Positions 48,300-56,607 of a stretch of 64,000 nucleotides of DNA are shown here, in pieces; the first letter of the stretch is position 1, and each line of letters begins with the position of its first letter. This DNA comes from a virus. The notes below the pieces were generated by a model. It was not told where the DNA came from. It made no database searches and was given only the letters and a program-made list of their open reading frames with translations. A program made the translations under genes and the position numbers. The stretch covers positions 28,026 through 92,025 of the IMG/VR virus record IMGVR_UViG_3300009527_000006; one strand, 5' to 3'.

Positions 48300-48328
48300 A
48301 CTATAGCATGTAGTGTCTGATCTGTCAA
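48300..48328 (-). promoter_or_regulatory. Consensus sigma-70 promoter
   Basis: Minus strand: TTGACA, 17-bp spacer, TATAGT; start codon at 48243, leader about 50 bases. Confidence 0.8.
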
Positions 48329-48380
48329 CCATAAATTTAACAGATATATCTATTTCAATACTCAATTAAATTATTTTATT

Positions 48381-48593
48381 TTAATTTTTATTGTATTTTT
48401 TAGCAATATTTTCAATTTCTTCAAAAAATTGTTCAAATGATAATTCTACAAAAATCATTCTATTTTCACCTCTTTTAGAAAAAATAGAAATTTTACCATC
48501 TTCTTCTATGCGTATTTGAGTGTCAAGATCTTTATGTCCAATATCTCTGCCACTCCATACATCAAGTTTATTATACTTGTGTTGAATAAACAA
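48381..48593 (-). CDS. Small acidic protein
   Basis: 70 residues with a TTG start, so the start is uncertain. Beta-rich middle ('TQIRIEEDGKISIFSKRGENRM') and a helical end ('FEQFFEEIENIAKKY'). No family recognised. Confidence 0.5.
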   Translation of the reverse strand: MFIQHKYNKLDVWSGRDIGHKDLDTQIRIEEDGKISIFSKRGENRMIFVELSFEQFFEEIENIAKKYNKN

Positions 48594-48627
48594 CTGTTCG
48601 GTTTGTGAAGTATATCAAGTCATAAAA

Positions 48628-48912
48628 TCATAACAAATAAAATTTAACTAATACCAAAGCTGAGACAGCGTGATATAGCACAGAAAATAGATATAACCTA
48701 GCATTTAGCGCATCAGATAAATATTCCTCATCATACCAAATTACAAGAAAAAATTCGGCTAATATTCCTATAAAAGGAACCCAACACAAGATTTTTAATA
48801 AAATTTGAAAATTTCTAAAAAGTTCTGATTTATTAGTTTTTTTTTGACATTTTCTGTAATAAATGTTTCTGCTGTATCTACAATTTTTTGATATCGTAGT
48901 AATATTGGGCAC
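48628..48912 (-). CDS. Small membrane protein, two helices, start uncertain
   Basis: Up to 94 residues. Two hydrophobic helices ('ILLKILCWVPFIGILAEFFLVIW', partly shown, and 'LFSVLYHAVSALVLVKFYLL') flank an acidic loop. The N-terminal third overlaps the upstream gene by 118 bases and there is no internal ATG, so either a non-ATG start or a frameshifted product is involved. Confidence 0.45.
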   Translation of the reverse strand: MPNITTISKNCRYSRNIYYRKCQKKTNKSELFRNFQILLKILCWVPFIGILAEFFLVIWYDEEYLSDALNARLYLFSVLYHAVSALVLVKFYLL

Positions 48913-49046
48913 GGTTCATTATAATTGTGTCTATCCTTTTTAGGATGATGAAAATCTGAACAATGTCCCGTAGGAAGATGCTTTAGCAATGATATAATAA
49001 CATTACAAGCATCTGATAATTTTTTATCCGCAGCATTAGTTTTCAT
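48795..49046 (-). CDS. Small Cys/His-containing protein
   Basis: 83 residues from ATG 49046 ('MKTNAADKKLSDACNVIISLL'). His/Cys segment 'HLPTGHCSDFHHPKKDRHNYNEPCP' may bind metal; helical C-terminus. Overlaps the upstream membrane-protein gene by 11 bases. No family recognised. Confidence 0.55.
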   Translation of the reverse strand: MKTNAADKKLSDACNVIISLLKHLPTGHCSDFHHPKKDRHNYNEPCPILLRYQKIVDTAETFITENVKKKLINQNFLEIFKFY

Positions 49047-49215
49047 CTGATGCAGCTTTCTCAGCTTCATTCTTTGAACTGTATAGATAATTAGTATGAT
49101 GTTCTATTGTAAACAGCCTCATATTTACTAGTCCTCCTACTGAAATCAGTAGAAGAACCATTGTTCCAAAAAAATTAGTGTTACTTGATAGTATTAGTTC
49201 TAGTGTTTCTTTCAT
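49036..49215 (-). CDS. Small single-span membrane protein
   Basis: 59 residues from ATG 49215. A transmembrane helix (about 14-33, 'FFGTMVLLLISVGGLVNMRL') lies between an acidic N-terminus and a charged tail. Possibly a holin-like or accessory membrane protein; unassigned. Confidence 0.55.
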   Translation of the reverse strand: MKETLELILSSNTNFFGTMVLLLISVGGLVNMRLFTIEHHTNYLYSSKNEAEKAASDEN

Positions 49216-49219
49216 ATTA

Positions 49220-49642
49220 TTAACTTCCGGTTGAGCCAAATCCTCCAGTATTACGAGATTCATTAGCAACCACAACACCTTCAGTGAATGTAGCGTGAAT
49301 GCACTCTTGTAAAACTAGCTGAGCAATTCGTTGTCCTTTATTGACTAGATAGTATAAGTCTTCTCCGGCATATGTCAAGATGATTTTAATTGGTCCTGTG
49401 TATGATGGGTCAATAACTCCGCCAGAGACACTAATATTTCTTGATGCAAGAGAAGAGCGGTCTTTAATAATTCCTCCAATATTTTTATCAAATTGTAGAC
49501 ATAATCCAGTATCCACAACATTTAATCCACGATATAAAACAGTATCAACAGGAACATATAAATCCCAACCAAGGTCATCTTCATGTGCTTTGGTAGGAAT
49601 AATAGCATCTGGGTGTATTTTTTGAACAGTTATGTTTTTCAT
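49220..49642 (-). CDS. dut: dUTPase
   Basis: 140 residues with all five trimeric dUTPase motifs: 1 'DDLGWDLYVP', 2 'DRSSLASR', 3 'GGVIDPSYTGPI', 4 'KGQRIAQLVL', 5 'RNTGGFGSTG'. It hydrolyses dUTP to dUMP and PPi, keeping uracil out of the genome and feeding dTMP synthesis. It overlaps the upstream ATPase gene by 4 bases. Confidence 0.95.
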   Translation of the reverse strand: MKNITVQKIHPDAIIPTKAHEDDLGWDLYVPVDTVLYRGLNVVDTGLCLQFDKNIGGIIKDRSSLASRNISVSGGVIDPSYTGPIKIILTYAGEDLYYLVNKGQRIAQLVLQECIHATFTEGVVVANESRNTGGFGSTGS

Positions 49643-50436
49643 TTTAGGTATTTTTTAATGAGGTCTTTGTTTGTCTTAGCAAAATCAGGAATCATGTCTA
49701 TGTAATGTGCTTTTTTCTTAAAAAGCACAAATGGAGAATGACTCACCATAATGACTTGGAAGTATTTGGCCAAATTTTCAATAGTATCAAAAAGCTCTAG
49801 TTGTTTAGCAAGGCTCAGTGCTTTTTCAGGTTCATCAAGAAGAACAGTCGGTGCTCCGTTTCTAGGCAGGCTTTTGATATATTCTACTTCTGCCATTGCT
49901 GCTTTTTGCGTCTCGGTAGAGAGACTTTTGAAAAATAAAGGCAATCCCTGAGTCAGATCAGGAACACTCTTTAGCATTTCCATAATTTTATTGATTTTAG
50001 AAATACGATACTGCCCACTGCTAGGATGATTTGTCATAATTTCTAATTGCTCTTGTTCAGTAGTTATTCCATCAAGAGAATGTTTTGGATTCAAAAACCA
50101 AGACAAGTCATTTTTCGCAAGCATATCAGAATCATTATAAAAACTTGCAGTGCCATCCCATTCTACTGCTGCATGTGTTTTTCCCGGTGCATAACGATGG
50201 TATACATAAGGAAAATGTCCTATGCTAGCAGAACCTAATTTTGCAGGGTCAGAAATTTCAGAAAAACCACCTTTTTCAATACCGCAGTATGCAGCAATTG
50301 TTTTAAGAAGTGATGATTTGAAACTGCCATTATCACCTACAATAATATTAAGTCCCGGCTTAAATTCAATCACCTTACCTGCAATACAAGGTGATTGTAG
50401 CATAAATCCTGTTTTGATTTGAACTTTAGTAATCAT
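49639..50436 (-). CDS. ABC-type AAA ATPase (AAA_21/RecF-like)
   Basis: 265 residues. Walker A 'IVGDNGSFKSSLLKTIA' (about 32), an aromatic middle, Walker B 'PTVLLDEPEKAL' (about 201) and switch His 'VIMVSHSPFVLF'. It resembles small stand-alone SMC/OLD-like ATPases; no nuclease (TOPRIM) domain is fused. The ATP-dependent role is unknown; similar proteins act in DNA repair or defence. Confidence 0.75.
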   Translation of the reverse strand: MITKVQIKTGFMLQSPCIAGKVIEFKPGLNIIVGDNGSFKSSLLKTIAAYCGIEKGGFSEISDPAKLGSASIGHFPYVYHRYAPGKTHAAVEWDGTASFYNDSDMLAKNDLSWFLNPKHSLDGITTEQEQLEIMTNHPSSGQYRISKINKIMEMLKSVPDLTQGLPLFFKSLSTETQKAAMAEVEYIKSLPRNGAPTVLLDEPEKALSLAKQLELFDTIENLAKYFQVIMVSHSPFVLFKKKAHYIDMIPDFAKTNKDLIKKYLK

Positions 50437-50443
50437 AATAAGA

Positions 50444-51067
50444 TTAGTTTATAAAATCACTATTTGAATCAATTCCATTAGCAAATTCCTCAAGATTCAT
50501 AGAAATTTGATCTAAAAGATCATTTGGAATAGGTTTAGGTTGCGTCTTTTTAGAAAACAAGAATTGCAAATCATAAACAGTGACAAAAAGCATAGAAGAG
50601 ACTAATTCTTCAGTATTTCTTTTAGAGACAAATCCCGGATGATTAGTCACATACTGAAGTTCTTCTTTATATACGTCTCGGTCTGCATTGATAATTACGG
50701 TATAGTTCATATCATCAACCAAAACATCATAATATTCTAAATTTTGTAATGGTCCAGAATCAACAGGAACTTCTATAAGTTTAGGAGGTGCAGAATCTTT
50801 TACACTATTAATAATGCTGTTAATTTCATCATTATTTTCAAATACCCCATTGTGCATAGCTTCATATGCTTTTTTGTAATCATCTACTTCATTATCAATA
50901 TAATCTTTGGCAGAAATTTCGATACCTTCTGATTTTACTGGAGAAAAAAGATTCAACATAATTTCTGAAAGTTCTTCATCAGAAACATTTGATAATCCTA
51001 AATCTGCTTTTATAGTTTGACGCAGACGACTTTCGTCAAACTGAGGAGCATTGTTTGTAGTTAACAT
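50444..51067 (-). CDS. Unrecognised acidic protein
   Basis: 207 residues, acidic, helical N-terminus ('LSNVSDEELSEIMLNLF'), centre 'LEYYDVLVDDMNYTVIINAD', and a helical end. No family recognised. It lies downstream of a sigma-70 promoter (51079-51107) and upstream of the ABC ATPase and dUTPase genes, in one operon. Confidence 0.6.
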   Translation of the reverse strand: MLTTNNAPQFDESRLRQTIKADLGLSNVSDEELSEIMLNLFSPVKSEGIEISAKDYIDNEVDDYKKAYEAMHNGVFENNDEINSIINSVKDSAPPKLIEVPVDSGPLQNLEYYDVLVDDMNYTVIINADRDVYKEELQYVTNHPGFVSKRNTEELVSSMLFVTVYDLQFLFSKKTQPKPIPNDLLDQISMNLEEFANGIDSNSDFIN

Positions 51068-51078
51068 AATTGACTAAT

Positions 51079-51107
51079 ACTATACTACACTGCACAAGTC
51101 TTTTCAA
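51079..51107 (-). promoter_or_regulatory. Sigma-70 promoter
   Basis: Minus strand: TTGAAA, 17-bp spacer, TATAGT, then 11 bases to ATG 51067. It drives the 51067-49220 unit. Confidence 0.8.
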
Positions 51108-51113
51108 GAAAGA

Positions 51114-52454
51114 TTACAACAAAAATAAATTTTCTTTTGGTCTTGTAACGGCTGTATAAAGAATACGCTTCATTTCTTCATCATTCTGATTCAGAGTAAT
51201 ATCACTATAAACTACAAAAGCATTAGTGTAAGTGCTTCCTTGAGAACAGTGGCATGTTACTGCATAATTATAATTAACATAATCGAAATGATCTTTATAC
51301 TCAAAATATGCAATCCAATTTTGACTTTTCTGATAAGAAGTAGTTTGTGCTTTTGCATGTTCTTCCATAACTTTAAGTTTATGTGAAAACATTCCCTGAG
51401 AACTCTCATGCAAAATTTTAATAGTATCAGTTCTTTCAATACCTTCGACTAAACATTCATAGTATTGATATGTGTCATCTCCAATTTTAACAGTTTTAAT
51501 TTCTATTTTCTTAACATTCAATTCATCATTTATACTGAAAATGACAGCATCTCCTCTTTTAATAGGTCGGTCTACAATAAGTTTTTCTTGTAGAACAATT
51601 TTAGGTGCAGAATTGCCATATTTCATTTTTCTGATAACTTTATTAAATTTATCTACAGTAGCATTTCTCCATGCCAATACTTTACAGTAATCTGCATTTT
51701 TATCAAATTCATCAGAACAAAAATAGTGATCTAAAAGAGAATTTACTACTTCTGGTTGGTGTTTGTTCAATACTGCTAAACCTCTTCCATCAACAAAATT
51801 CTTTTGTCCCGGTGTTAGTTCTATATTATCAAAATTATATAATATATCTTGTGAAAATTCAATAATAGGATTTCCTTTTGCCTGACGAACAACTTCTGTA
51901 AGAGAAGTAATTTCGATATTATATTTTTTACGAGATTCTTCTATCATAGGAATAGAGTGCTCATGATTCACGGGATTTATCTGATTAGGATCGCCTACAA
52001 AAATAACTTTTATTCCTGTTTTATTTTGATTTTGTAATTCATGAAACACTTCGTCACTTATCATAGATGATTCATCAATAATAAGAAGATCAAACATAGA
52101 TACTTTACTACGTTCTTTAGGGTCTTTTTCAAAAACCTCTTTACCATTTGCAGTAATCTTATGTTTTAGACCTAAAATAGAATGTAGTGTAGAAAATTTA
52201 ACTTTGTCTCTGTATTTTGCCGGAAGCATGTCTTTTACAACTTTAGTAGCTTTGTTAGTAGTAGCAGTAACAGCTACTCTATTAAATTTAGCTTCATCTA
52301 CAAATTTACAAATAAGTTGAATAATACTAGTAGATTTACCACTACCAGCACAACCTGTAAAAAGATAATAATTGCTATCTGCTGAAGATTCTATAAAATT
52401 CCACAATTTGTCAAAACTTTCTTGTTGATGATCTGTTAATGTAACTGCTTTCAT
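51114..52454 (-). CDS. dda: Dda-like SF1 DNA helicase
   Basis: 446 residues (T4 Dda 439). Walker A 'FTGCAGSGKSTSIIQL' (about 33), Walker B 'LLIIDESSMISDE', 'FVGDPNQINPV' (motif III) and the C-terminal 'YNYAVTCHCSQGSTYTNAFV' (motif V) and 'ILYTAVTRPKENLFLL' (motif VI). It is a 5' to 3' helicase for replication start and fork bypass. Confidence 0.9.
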   Translation of the reverse strand: MKAVTLTDHQQESFDKLWNFIESSADSNYYLFTGCAGSGKSTSIIQLICKFVDEAKFNRVAVTATTNKATKVVKDMLPAKYRDKVKFSTLHSILGLKHKITANGKEVFEKDPKERSKVSMFDLLIIDESSMISDEVFHELQNQNKTGIKVIFVGDPNQINPVNHEHSIPMIEESRKKYNIEITSLTEVVRQAKGNPIIEFSQDILYNFDNIELTPGQKNFVDGRGLAVLNKHQPEVVNSLLDHYFCSDEFDKNADYCKVLAWRNATVDKFNKVIRKMKYGNSAPKIVLQEKLIVDRPIKRGDAVIFSINDELNVKKIEIKTVKIGDDTYQYYECLVEGIERTDTIKILHESSQGMFSHKLKVMEEHAKAQTTSYQKSQNWIAYFEYKDHFDYVNYNYAVTCHCSQGSTYTNAFVVYSDITLNQNDEEMKRILYTAVTRPKENLFLL

Positions 52455-52476
52455 TGTATGTTATATGTATACCAAT

Positions 52477-52505
52477 AATATACCACAAAAACCAAAGGCT
52501 TGCAA
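52477..52505 (-). promoter_or_regulatory. Sigma-70 promoter for dda
   Basis: Minus strand: TTGCAA, 17-bp spacer, TATATT; leader about 15 bases. The -35 box lies inside the palindrome AGGCTTGCAAGCCT. Confidence 0.75.
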
Positions 52506-52651
52506 GCCTTTTATGAGGCATTTAATTTTTTTTTGCATTAATATTAAAAATTTTACGCATTAATATTAAGAATGTTGAGAATATTAGAAAGATTGGATAT
52601 TATTATGGATAATTTGGCGAGTGTTTTTTTCTTCTTTGTTTGAAATTAGCT

Positions 52652-52727
52652 ATAAATCACCCCCCTACCCCCCATAAGAATTTTGAGAAGTAGTTGTGTG
52701 ATTTATCGCGGTAGAATACTTCTCAAA
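52652..52727. ncRNA. Candidate pseudoknot: interleaved 9-bp and 11-bp inverted repeats
   Basis: Stem 1 arms ATAAATCAC (52652-52660) and GTGATTTAT (52698-52706). Stem 2 arms TTTGAGAAGTA (52682-52692) and TACTTCTCAAA (52717-52727). Both pair perfectly, and their order (1-2-1'-2') is that of an H-type pseudoknot. The first loop holds CCCCCC-TA-CCCCCC (52660-52673). Whether it acts as RNA or DNA is unknown. Confidence 0.55.
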
Positions 52728-52839
52728 CAAATTTAGAAAAAATCACTCTAAGTGCCCTTTTCTTCTTCGTCCCGAAACCAGCTACCTCTTACCGTTTTAT
52801 TCGCAGAAGCACCAAAACTGCACGGCTCGAAGATAAAAT

Positions 52840-52870
52840 TCCCATTTCCCCTAAAATGGGATACTTTTTA
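52840..52870 (+). terminator. Terminator-like hairpin
   Basis: TCCCATTT/AAATGGGA with 6-nt loop, followed by TACTTTTT. Weak by itself; could end a plus-strand transcript through the pseudoknot region. Confidence 0.5.
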
Positions 52871-52962
52871 TGTGAAATTACTTAACCACACAGTTTAGTT
52901 CATTGCAAGTTTTTATTTTCATTTTTGAAATAAAGTTTTTCTGTCTTAAATAGTAAAGACTT

Positions 52963-53436
52963 ATGACACCTAAATTTGAAAAACTTGTAAATGAATATCT
53001 GACAGATTCCTATATAGATGATGTAGTAGAAGAAGCAGGCATGGATTTATCTCAACAAGGAACTGGAGGTATATCAAAAATGGCCGCAGGAGCCTCTCCA
53101 AAGCCTCAGCCTAGCAATCCTATATCAAGTCCCAAACCTGCTGCAAAACCTCCTGTAACAGCCCCTAAAGTGGCAACTACCCCTCAACAAGGAAATGTTG
53201 ATAGAATGGCCAATCTTAATAATGCGATTACTGGTAATGATTATGATTCAGCGGCTGCTGCATTAGCAGATATTACCGTGGATGATCCTGATTTTTTCGA
53301 TAAACCAGAGTCTGAGGTAGTTCAAAAATGGGCAAGTGATCCTAATGTGTTAAAATCTTTACAGACTGCACAAGCAAATCGTATTAAAAAAATGGCACAA
53401 ACTGCATCTAGCTTAGAGAATGATTTTGTAGAATAA
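52963..53436 (+). CDS. Candidate packaged virion protein, Pro/Ala linker
   Basis: 157 residues. N-terminal 'MTPKFEKLVNEYLTDSYIDDVV' (targeting-helix-like), a Pro/Ala/Lys linker (about 40-75) and a helical acidic C-terminal domain ('NAITGNDYDSAAAALADI'). Preceded by TTAAATAG. With its neighbour it starts a plus-strand late block. No family recognised. Confidence 0.55.
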   Translation: MTPKFEKLVNEYLTDSYIDDVVEEAGMDLSQQGTGGISKMAAGASPKPQPSNPISSPKPAAKPPVTAPKVATTPQQGNVDRMANLNNAITGNDYDSAAAALADITVDDPDFFDKPESEVVQKWASDPNVLKSLQTAQANRIKKMAQTASSLENDFVE

Positions 53437-53458
53437 TAAAAAAGAATAAATAATAATA

Positions 53459-54163
53459 GTGACTTCTAAATTTGACATTTCTATAAATTCTATATTGAAT
53501 GAGGCATCTGGAGATGATTCAGATCTTCCTGATTTTGGACAGTCTCCAGATAGAGCATCAAGCATGATTCCACCAGATTCTACTCTTGATGGTGGAGGGG
53601 GTGCTTCAGATGATATTCCTGAAGAAGGTGAAGAAGAGCAGCAGCCTGATAATAGTCAATTAAAAGGGACTAATGAAGAACTTGAATATGCTAATATGGC
53701 AGTGCGTGCATTAAATTTTAATACTACAGAATATTATTTACTAAATCATTCTCTTATGGTAAATGGTGAGTCTTTTTCTGTAGCATCACTGTCTGATTTC
53801 TTTGAAAGAACTAAACAGTGGAAAGCAGTTATACAATTTATAGATTGGATTATCAATAAATTTGAAGGGGGTAATACCCAATGGGTGATGGATCAAGAAC
53901 TTGCTGGTGCTCCTATAATTACTAGATTAAAGGCAGCTAAGACAAAGGACGAAAAAGGCAGCAATGCTATAGATAATCCTAAAAGAGTGTTATGGACTAG
54001 AATAATATTAAATTGTTTCTTAAATAACGATCATTCATTTAACCTGAATTCTACAGACGTGACATTGCAGTCTATACCTGATATTTTGAATTTGCTCAAA
54101 CAACATTTCAATAGAAATACCAGAGGATTGTTTTCTATAAATCTCAGAGGTCCGGGACAATAA
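53459..54163 (+). CDS. Candidate packaged virion protein, GTG start
   Basis: 234 residues, GTG start after AATAAATAATAATA. The N-terminus 'MTSKFDISINSILNEASGDD' ends in I-L-N-E-A, resembling a T4-type prohead-protease site (L/I-x-E with small residue after). An acidic Gly/Pro region (25-65) is followed by a helical domain with 'WKAVIQFIDWIINKFEGG'. No family recognised. Confidence 0.55.
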   Translation: MTSKFDISINSILNEASGDDSDLPDFGQSPDRASSMIPPDSTLDGGGGASDDIPEEGEEEQQPDNSQLKGTNEELEYANMAVRALNFNTTEYYLLNHSLMVNGESFSVASLSDFFERTKQWKAVIQFIDWIINKFEGGNTQWVMDQELAGAPIITRLKAAKTKDEKGSNAIDNPKRVLWTRIILNCFLNNDHSFNLNSTDVTLQSIPDILNLLKQHFNRNTRGLFSINLRGPGQ

Positions 54164-54177
54164 ATTTGAAATTTTTC

Positions 54178-54206
54178 TTGACAGTTTAGGTATGTCGTTC
54201 TATATT
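54178..54206 (+). promoter_or_regulatory. Consensus sigma-70 promoter (near-leaderless)
   Basis: TTGACA, 17-bp spacer, TATATT, then 8 bases to ATG 54215. Confidence 0.85.
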
Positions 54207-54214
54207 CAAGTCAT

Positions 54215-54742
54215 ATGAATAAACAAAAAATGACAGAGTTGAGGAATGCACTAATTAAGGAAGGATTGGAGGTTTCTGAAAAGAATTTAAAATTATTTTC
54301 TCCAAGAAAAGGACAGGTAGTATTTAGAAATAATTTATGGGCCAAGCGTCTTGAAGAAAATAAAAGAAAGGCACGAAACACGATGATTGATAAGAACGGT
54401 GGAAGATGTTGTTTGCGAGTTGCAGAAGATATTATGGTAAATGAATTTGGTGTGAAATTGTCTTCCAGAGAATTCCTTCTTCCTACAAAATTAGCCCATC
54501 ATTTTTTTGGTTGGGAAAGTGATAATATGTGCGTTCCTAAATTAATTATTAATAAATCTAACGATTCTTTAACTGCATCTAATATCAACGATACATATAA
54601 CCTTAATAAATCTGACGAATCTTTAACTGCATCTGATATCAATGATAAATATAAACAATGGACCGGAACTGGAACTTCACATAAAAAAATTGCTAAATAT
54701 GTGAGGAATACTTATGTTCATCCTAAGAATATGAGATTTTGA
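54215..54742 (+). CDS. Unrecognised protein with internal tandem repeat
   Basis: 175 residues. Basic N-terminal half ('LFSPRKGQVVFRNNLWAKRLEENKRKAR'), then two tandem copies of about 19 residues: 'NKSNDSLTASNINDTYNL' and 'NKSDESLTASDINDKYK' (about 110-146). No family recognised. Strong early promoter upstream. Confidence 0.6.
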   Translation: MNKQKMTELRNALIKEGLEVSEKNLKLFSPRKGQVVFRNNLWAKRLEENKRKARNTMIDKNGGRCCLRVAEDIMVNEFGVKLSSREFLLPTKLAHHFFGWESDNMCVPKLIINKSNDSLTASNINDTYNLNKSDESLTASDINDKYKQWTGTGTSHKKIAKYVRNTYVHPKNMRF

Positions 54743-54803
54743 TAGTGAAACCGAGTGATTGAGTTCTAGATACGTTAGAAACCGCGCATAAATATCATTA
54801 CAT

Positions 54804-56072
54804 ATGTCATTCGTTGATTGGTATAAAACAGACACTCATTACGTTTTCGTCAGAGAAAATGAATCAGAATATTTGATAGAATATAATAAACTTAAAAAGA
54901 TATTAGAAAGTTATTCTGATTTTAATGGGTTCCCGGTCACTACTTCGAGAATAGCAATGAGAGTAGGAGTCTCTAAGTCTATTATTGCAAGTATGTTGAA
55001 ATTGTTGAAGTTCACTCATAGCTCACTTCCAGTTCTTCCTTCTAAAATTATAGACTTAAATGAAGACGAAACTCTTGAAGAATTAAAAATTGCATCAGAG
55101 TCATCTTTTGAGTATAAATTTCAACAATTCAAAGTTAAAGATGAACAATCTTGTGCTAAAAATTGGAAAATGTTAAAGGCTGGAATGCTAGATCCTGCGG
55201 AAAACTTTTTCAAAAAAAATCCAGTAGTTTCTAAAAAACCAGTCATCTCTAAAGTAGTAGCTAAGTCTTTAGATAAAAAGAAGCATGTAATAGCTAGCTT
55301 GCAAGATATTCATTTAGGAGAGAAAACATTAAAGGAACATTTATTTCATGGTAAAGATTATAATTCTGATATTGCTATTGAATTAGTGGAGAAATATATC
55401 AAAGATTTATGTCAAAAAAACAAAGGCATCAACAGTATAACTTTGATTATAAACGGTGATTTTTTACATACATGTTTTAATGGGACAACAGCTCAAGGAA
55501 CTAAGCTAACTAGTGATAGTTTGAATGAAGATTTGTTTGAACGGGCACTAGAGATTCTAACATGGGCGATAGATGAATTGAATGAGAATTTTGCCAATGT
55601 AGAAGTAGTTTTCTTGAAGGGAAACCATGATAGTGTTGTTGCTTCATATTTGGGGTATGCTATACAGTCATATTACAGAACTATTAAAGAGGTAAAAATC
55701 TTTATAATTAAAACATGGGCTACTATGTTTAGAGTAGGCAGTTTGGCAGTTATTGCTACTCATGGAGGAAGCGATTCTCTGAAATTCGCAAATATTCCTA
55801 AAAATGATTTACAATTACGAACTTATGTTCAAGAAATGATGCTTGCTAAGAGAGATCAAATTGTAGGCTGTAAAAATACTATTGTTATAAGCGGTCATTT
55901 GCATTCTTTTGAACATCGTGATATGGGAGCTTTTGATCATTATGTAATGGGAACTACTGTGTTAGGTGACAAGTATGCAGATGCTATGAATTTTCCTAGG
56001 TCTAAGCCTAGACTGAATGCTCTTATTGTAGAAGATGGTGCGGTCATAGAAACTCAACATTATTATTTTTAA
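54804..56072 (+). CDS. Calcineurin-like metallophosphoesterase with N-terminal helix-turn-helix
   Basis: 422 residues. Residues about 45-75 ('PVTTSRIAMRVGVSKSIIASML') form a helix-turn-helix. The phosphoesterase core has 'ASLQDIHLGEK', 'LIINGDFLHTCF', 'FLKGNHDSVV', 'IATHGG' and 'VISGHLHSFEH', the full metal-ligand set. It is a second metallophosphoesterase besides gp47, without a known Rad50-like partner. Substrate unknown; DNA or a nucleotide are possible. Confidence 0.8.
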   Translation: MSFVDWYKTDTHYVFVRENESEYLIEYNKLKKILESYSDFNGFPVTTSRIAMRVGVSKSIIASMLKLLKFTHSSLPVLPSKIIDLNEDETLEELKIASESSFEYKFQQFKVKDEQSCAKNWKMLKAGMLDPAENFFKKNPVVSKKPVISKVVAKSLDKKKHVIASLQDIHLGEKTLKEHLFHGKDYNSDIAIELVEKYIKDLCQKNKGINSITLIINGDFLHTCFNGTTAQGTKLTSDSLNEDLFERALEILTWAIDELNENFANVEVVFLKGNHDSVVASYLGYAIQSYYRTIKEVKIFIIKTWATMFRVGSLAVIATHGGSDSLKFANIPKNDLQLRTYVQEMMLAKRDQIVGCKNTIVISGHLHSFEHRDMGAFDHYVMGTTVLGDKYADAMNFPRSKPRLNALIVEDGAVIETQHYYF

Positions 56073-56115
56073 TTTGATTTAGTTAGTTTCATAGGCTAAC
56101 TTGTCACATAGCAGT

Positions 56116-56607
56116 ATGAAAAATTCAGAAACCCCAACTATTGAACAAGATATTAGTGATTGGATCGTTGCGAATTATCCAGAACTAGTATATGATGATA
56201 TTAATGAAATGTACTGGGATTGCCCGAATGGATGGCGTGAAGTGGTAGAATCAACTATCCAAACATTAGCATTATTGAATAAAGTGACTACAGGTGCCCG
56301 TGTAGGAATATGTCAAATAAAACAGAAGTTTGGCGAACTTAGAATTTATGTAGATTTTTCAGATACCGAAAATGACCCAAATTATAATGACTTTAGGAAA
56401 TTAATCTATAATATTATTACATATGCCGAACATCAATGCGAAAAAACTTGTGAATCTACTGGCAAATACGGAGTCCTATGCAGTAGAGGAGGATGGCTGC
56501 GAACGCTACATCCAAGGGTCGCCAAAGAAACTGGATATATTCCTCTATCAAGAAATAGAGAATTATATTCCGAGCTTTCTGAGGAAATTCCAACAGAAGA
56601 TTTGTAG
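56116..56607 (+). CDS. Conserved phage protein of unknown function
   Basis: 163 residues from ATG 56116. The segments 'CPNGWREVVESTIQTL', 'ICQIKQKFGELRIYVDFS' and 'EKTCESTGKYGV' followed by 'GGWLRTLHPR' match a widespread phage/bacterial family in which a '(I/V)-K-x-K-F-G-x-L-R-(F/I)-Y' motif precedes a small Cys site. Function unknown. Confidence 0.7.
   Translation: MKNSETPTIEQDISDWIVANYPELVYDDINEMYWDCPNGWREVVESTIQTLALLNKVTTGARVGICQIKQKFGELRIYVDFSDTENDPNYNDFRKLIYNIITYAEHQCEKTCESTGKYGVLCSRGGWLRTLHPRVAKETGYIPLSRNRELYSELSEEIPTEDL

Larger units (their letters stand above)
52506..52962. other. Gene-free 457-bp region with structured sequence
   Basis: No open frame of useful size. It contains AT-rich imperfect repeats 'GCATTAATATTAA' (twice, about 52538-52570), a C-rich string, a pair of interleaved inverted repeats (52652-52727), a terminator-like hairpin (52840-52870) and a late-type TTAAATAG box near 52950. 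It lies between divergent early (dda) and late gene blocks, a reasonable place for an origin or regulatory RNA, but neither is shown. Confidence 0.6.

Noticed and set aside
52655-52675. G-quadruplex from C6-TA-C6 on the complementary strand
   Set aside because: Only two G-runs are present; an intramolecular quadruplex would need four, although each run could in principle be split.
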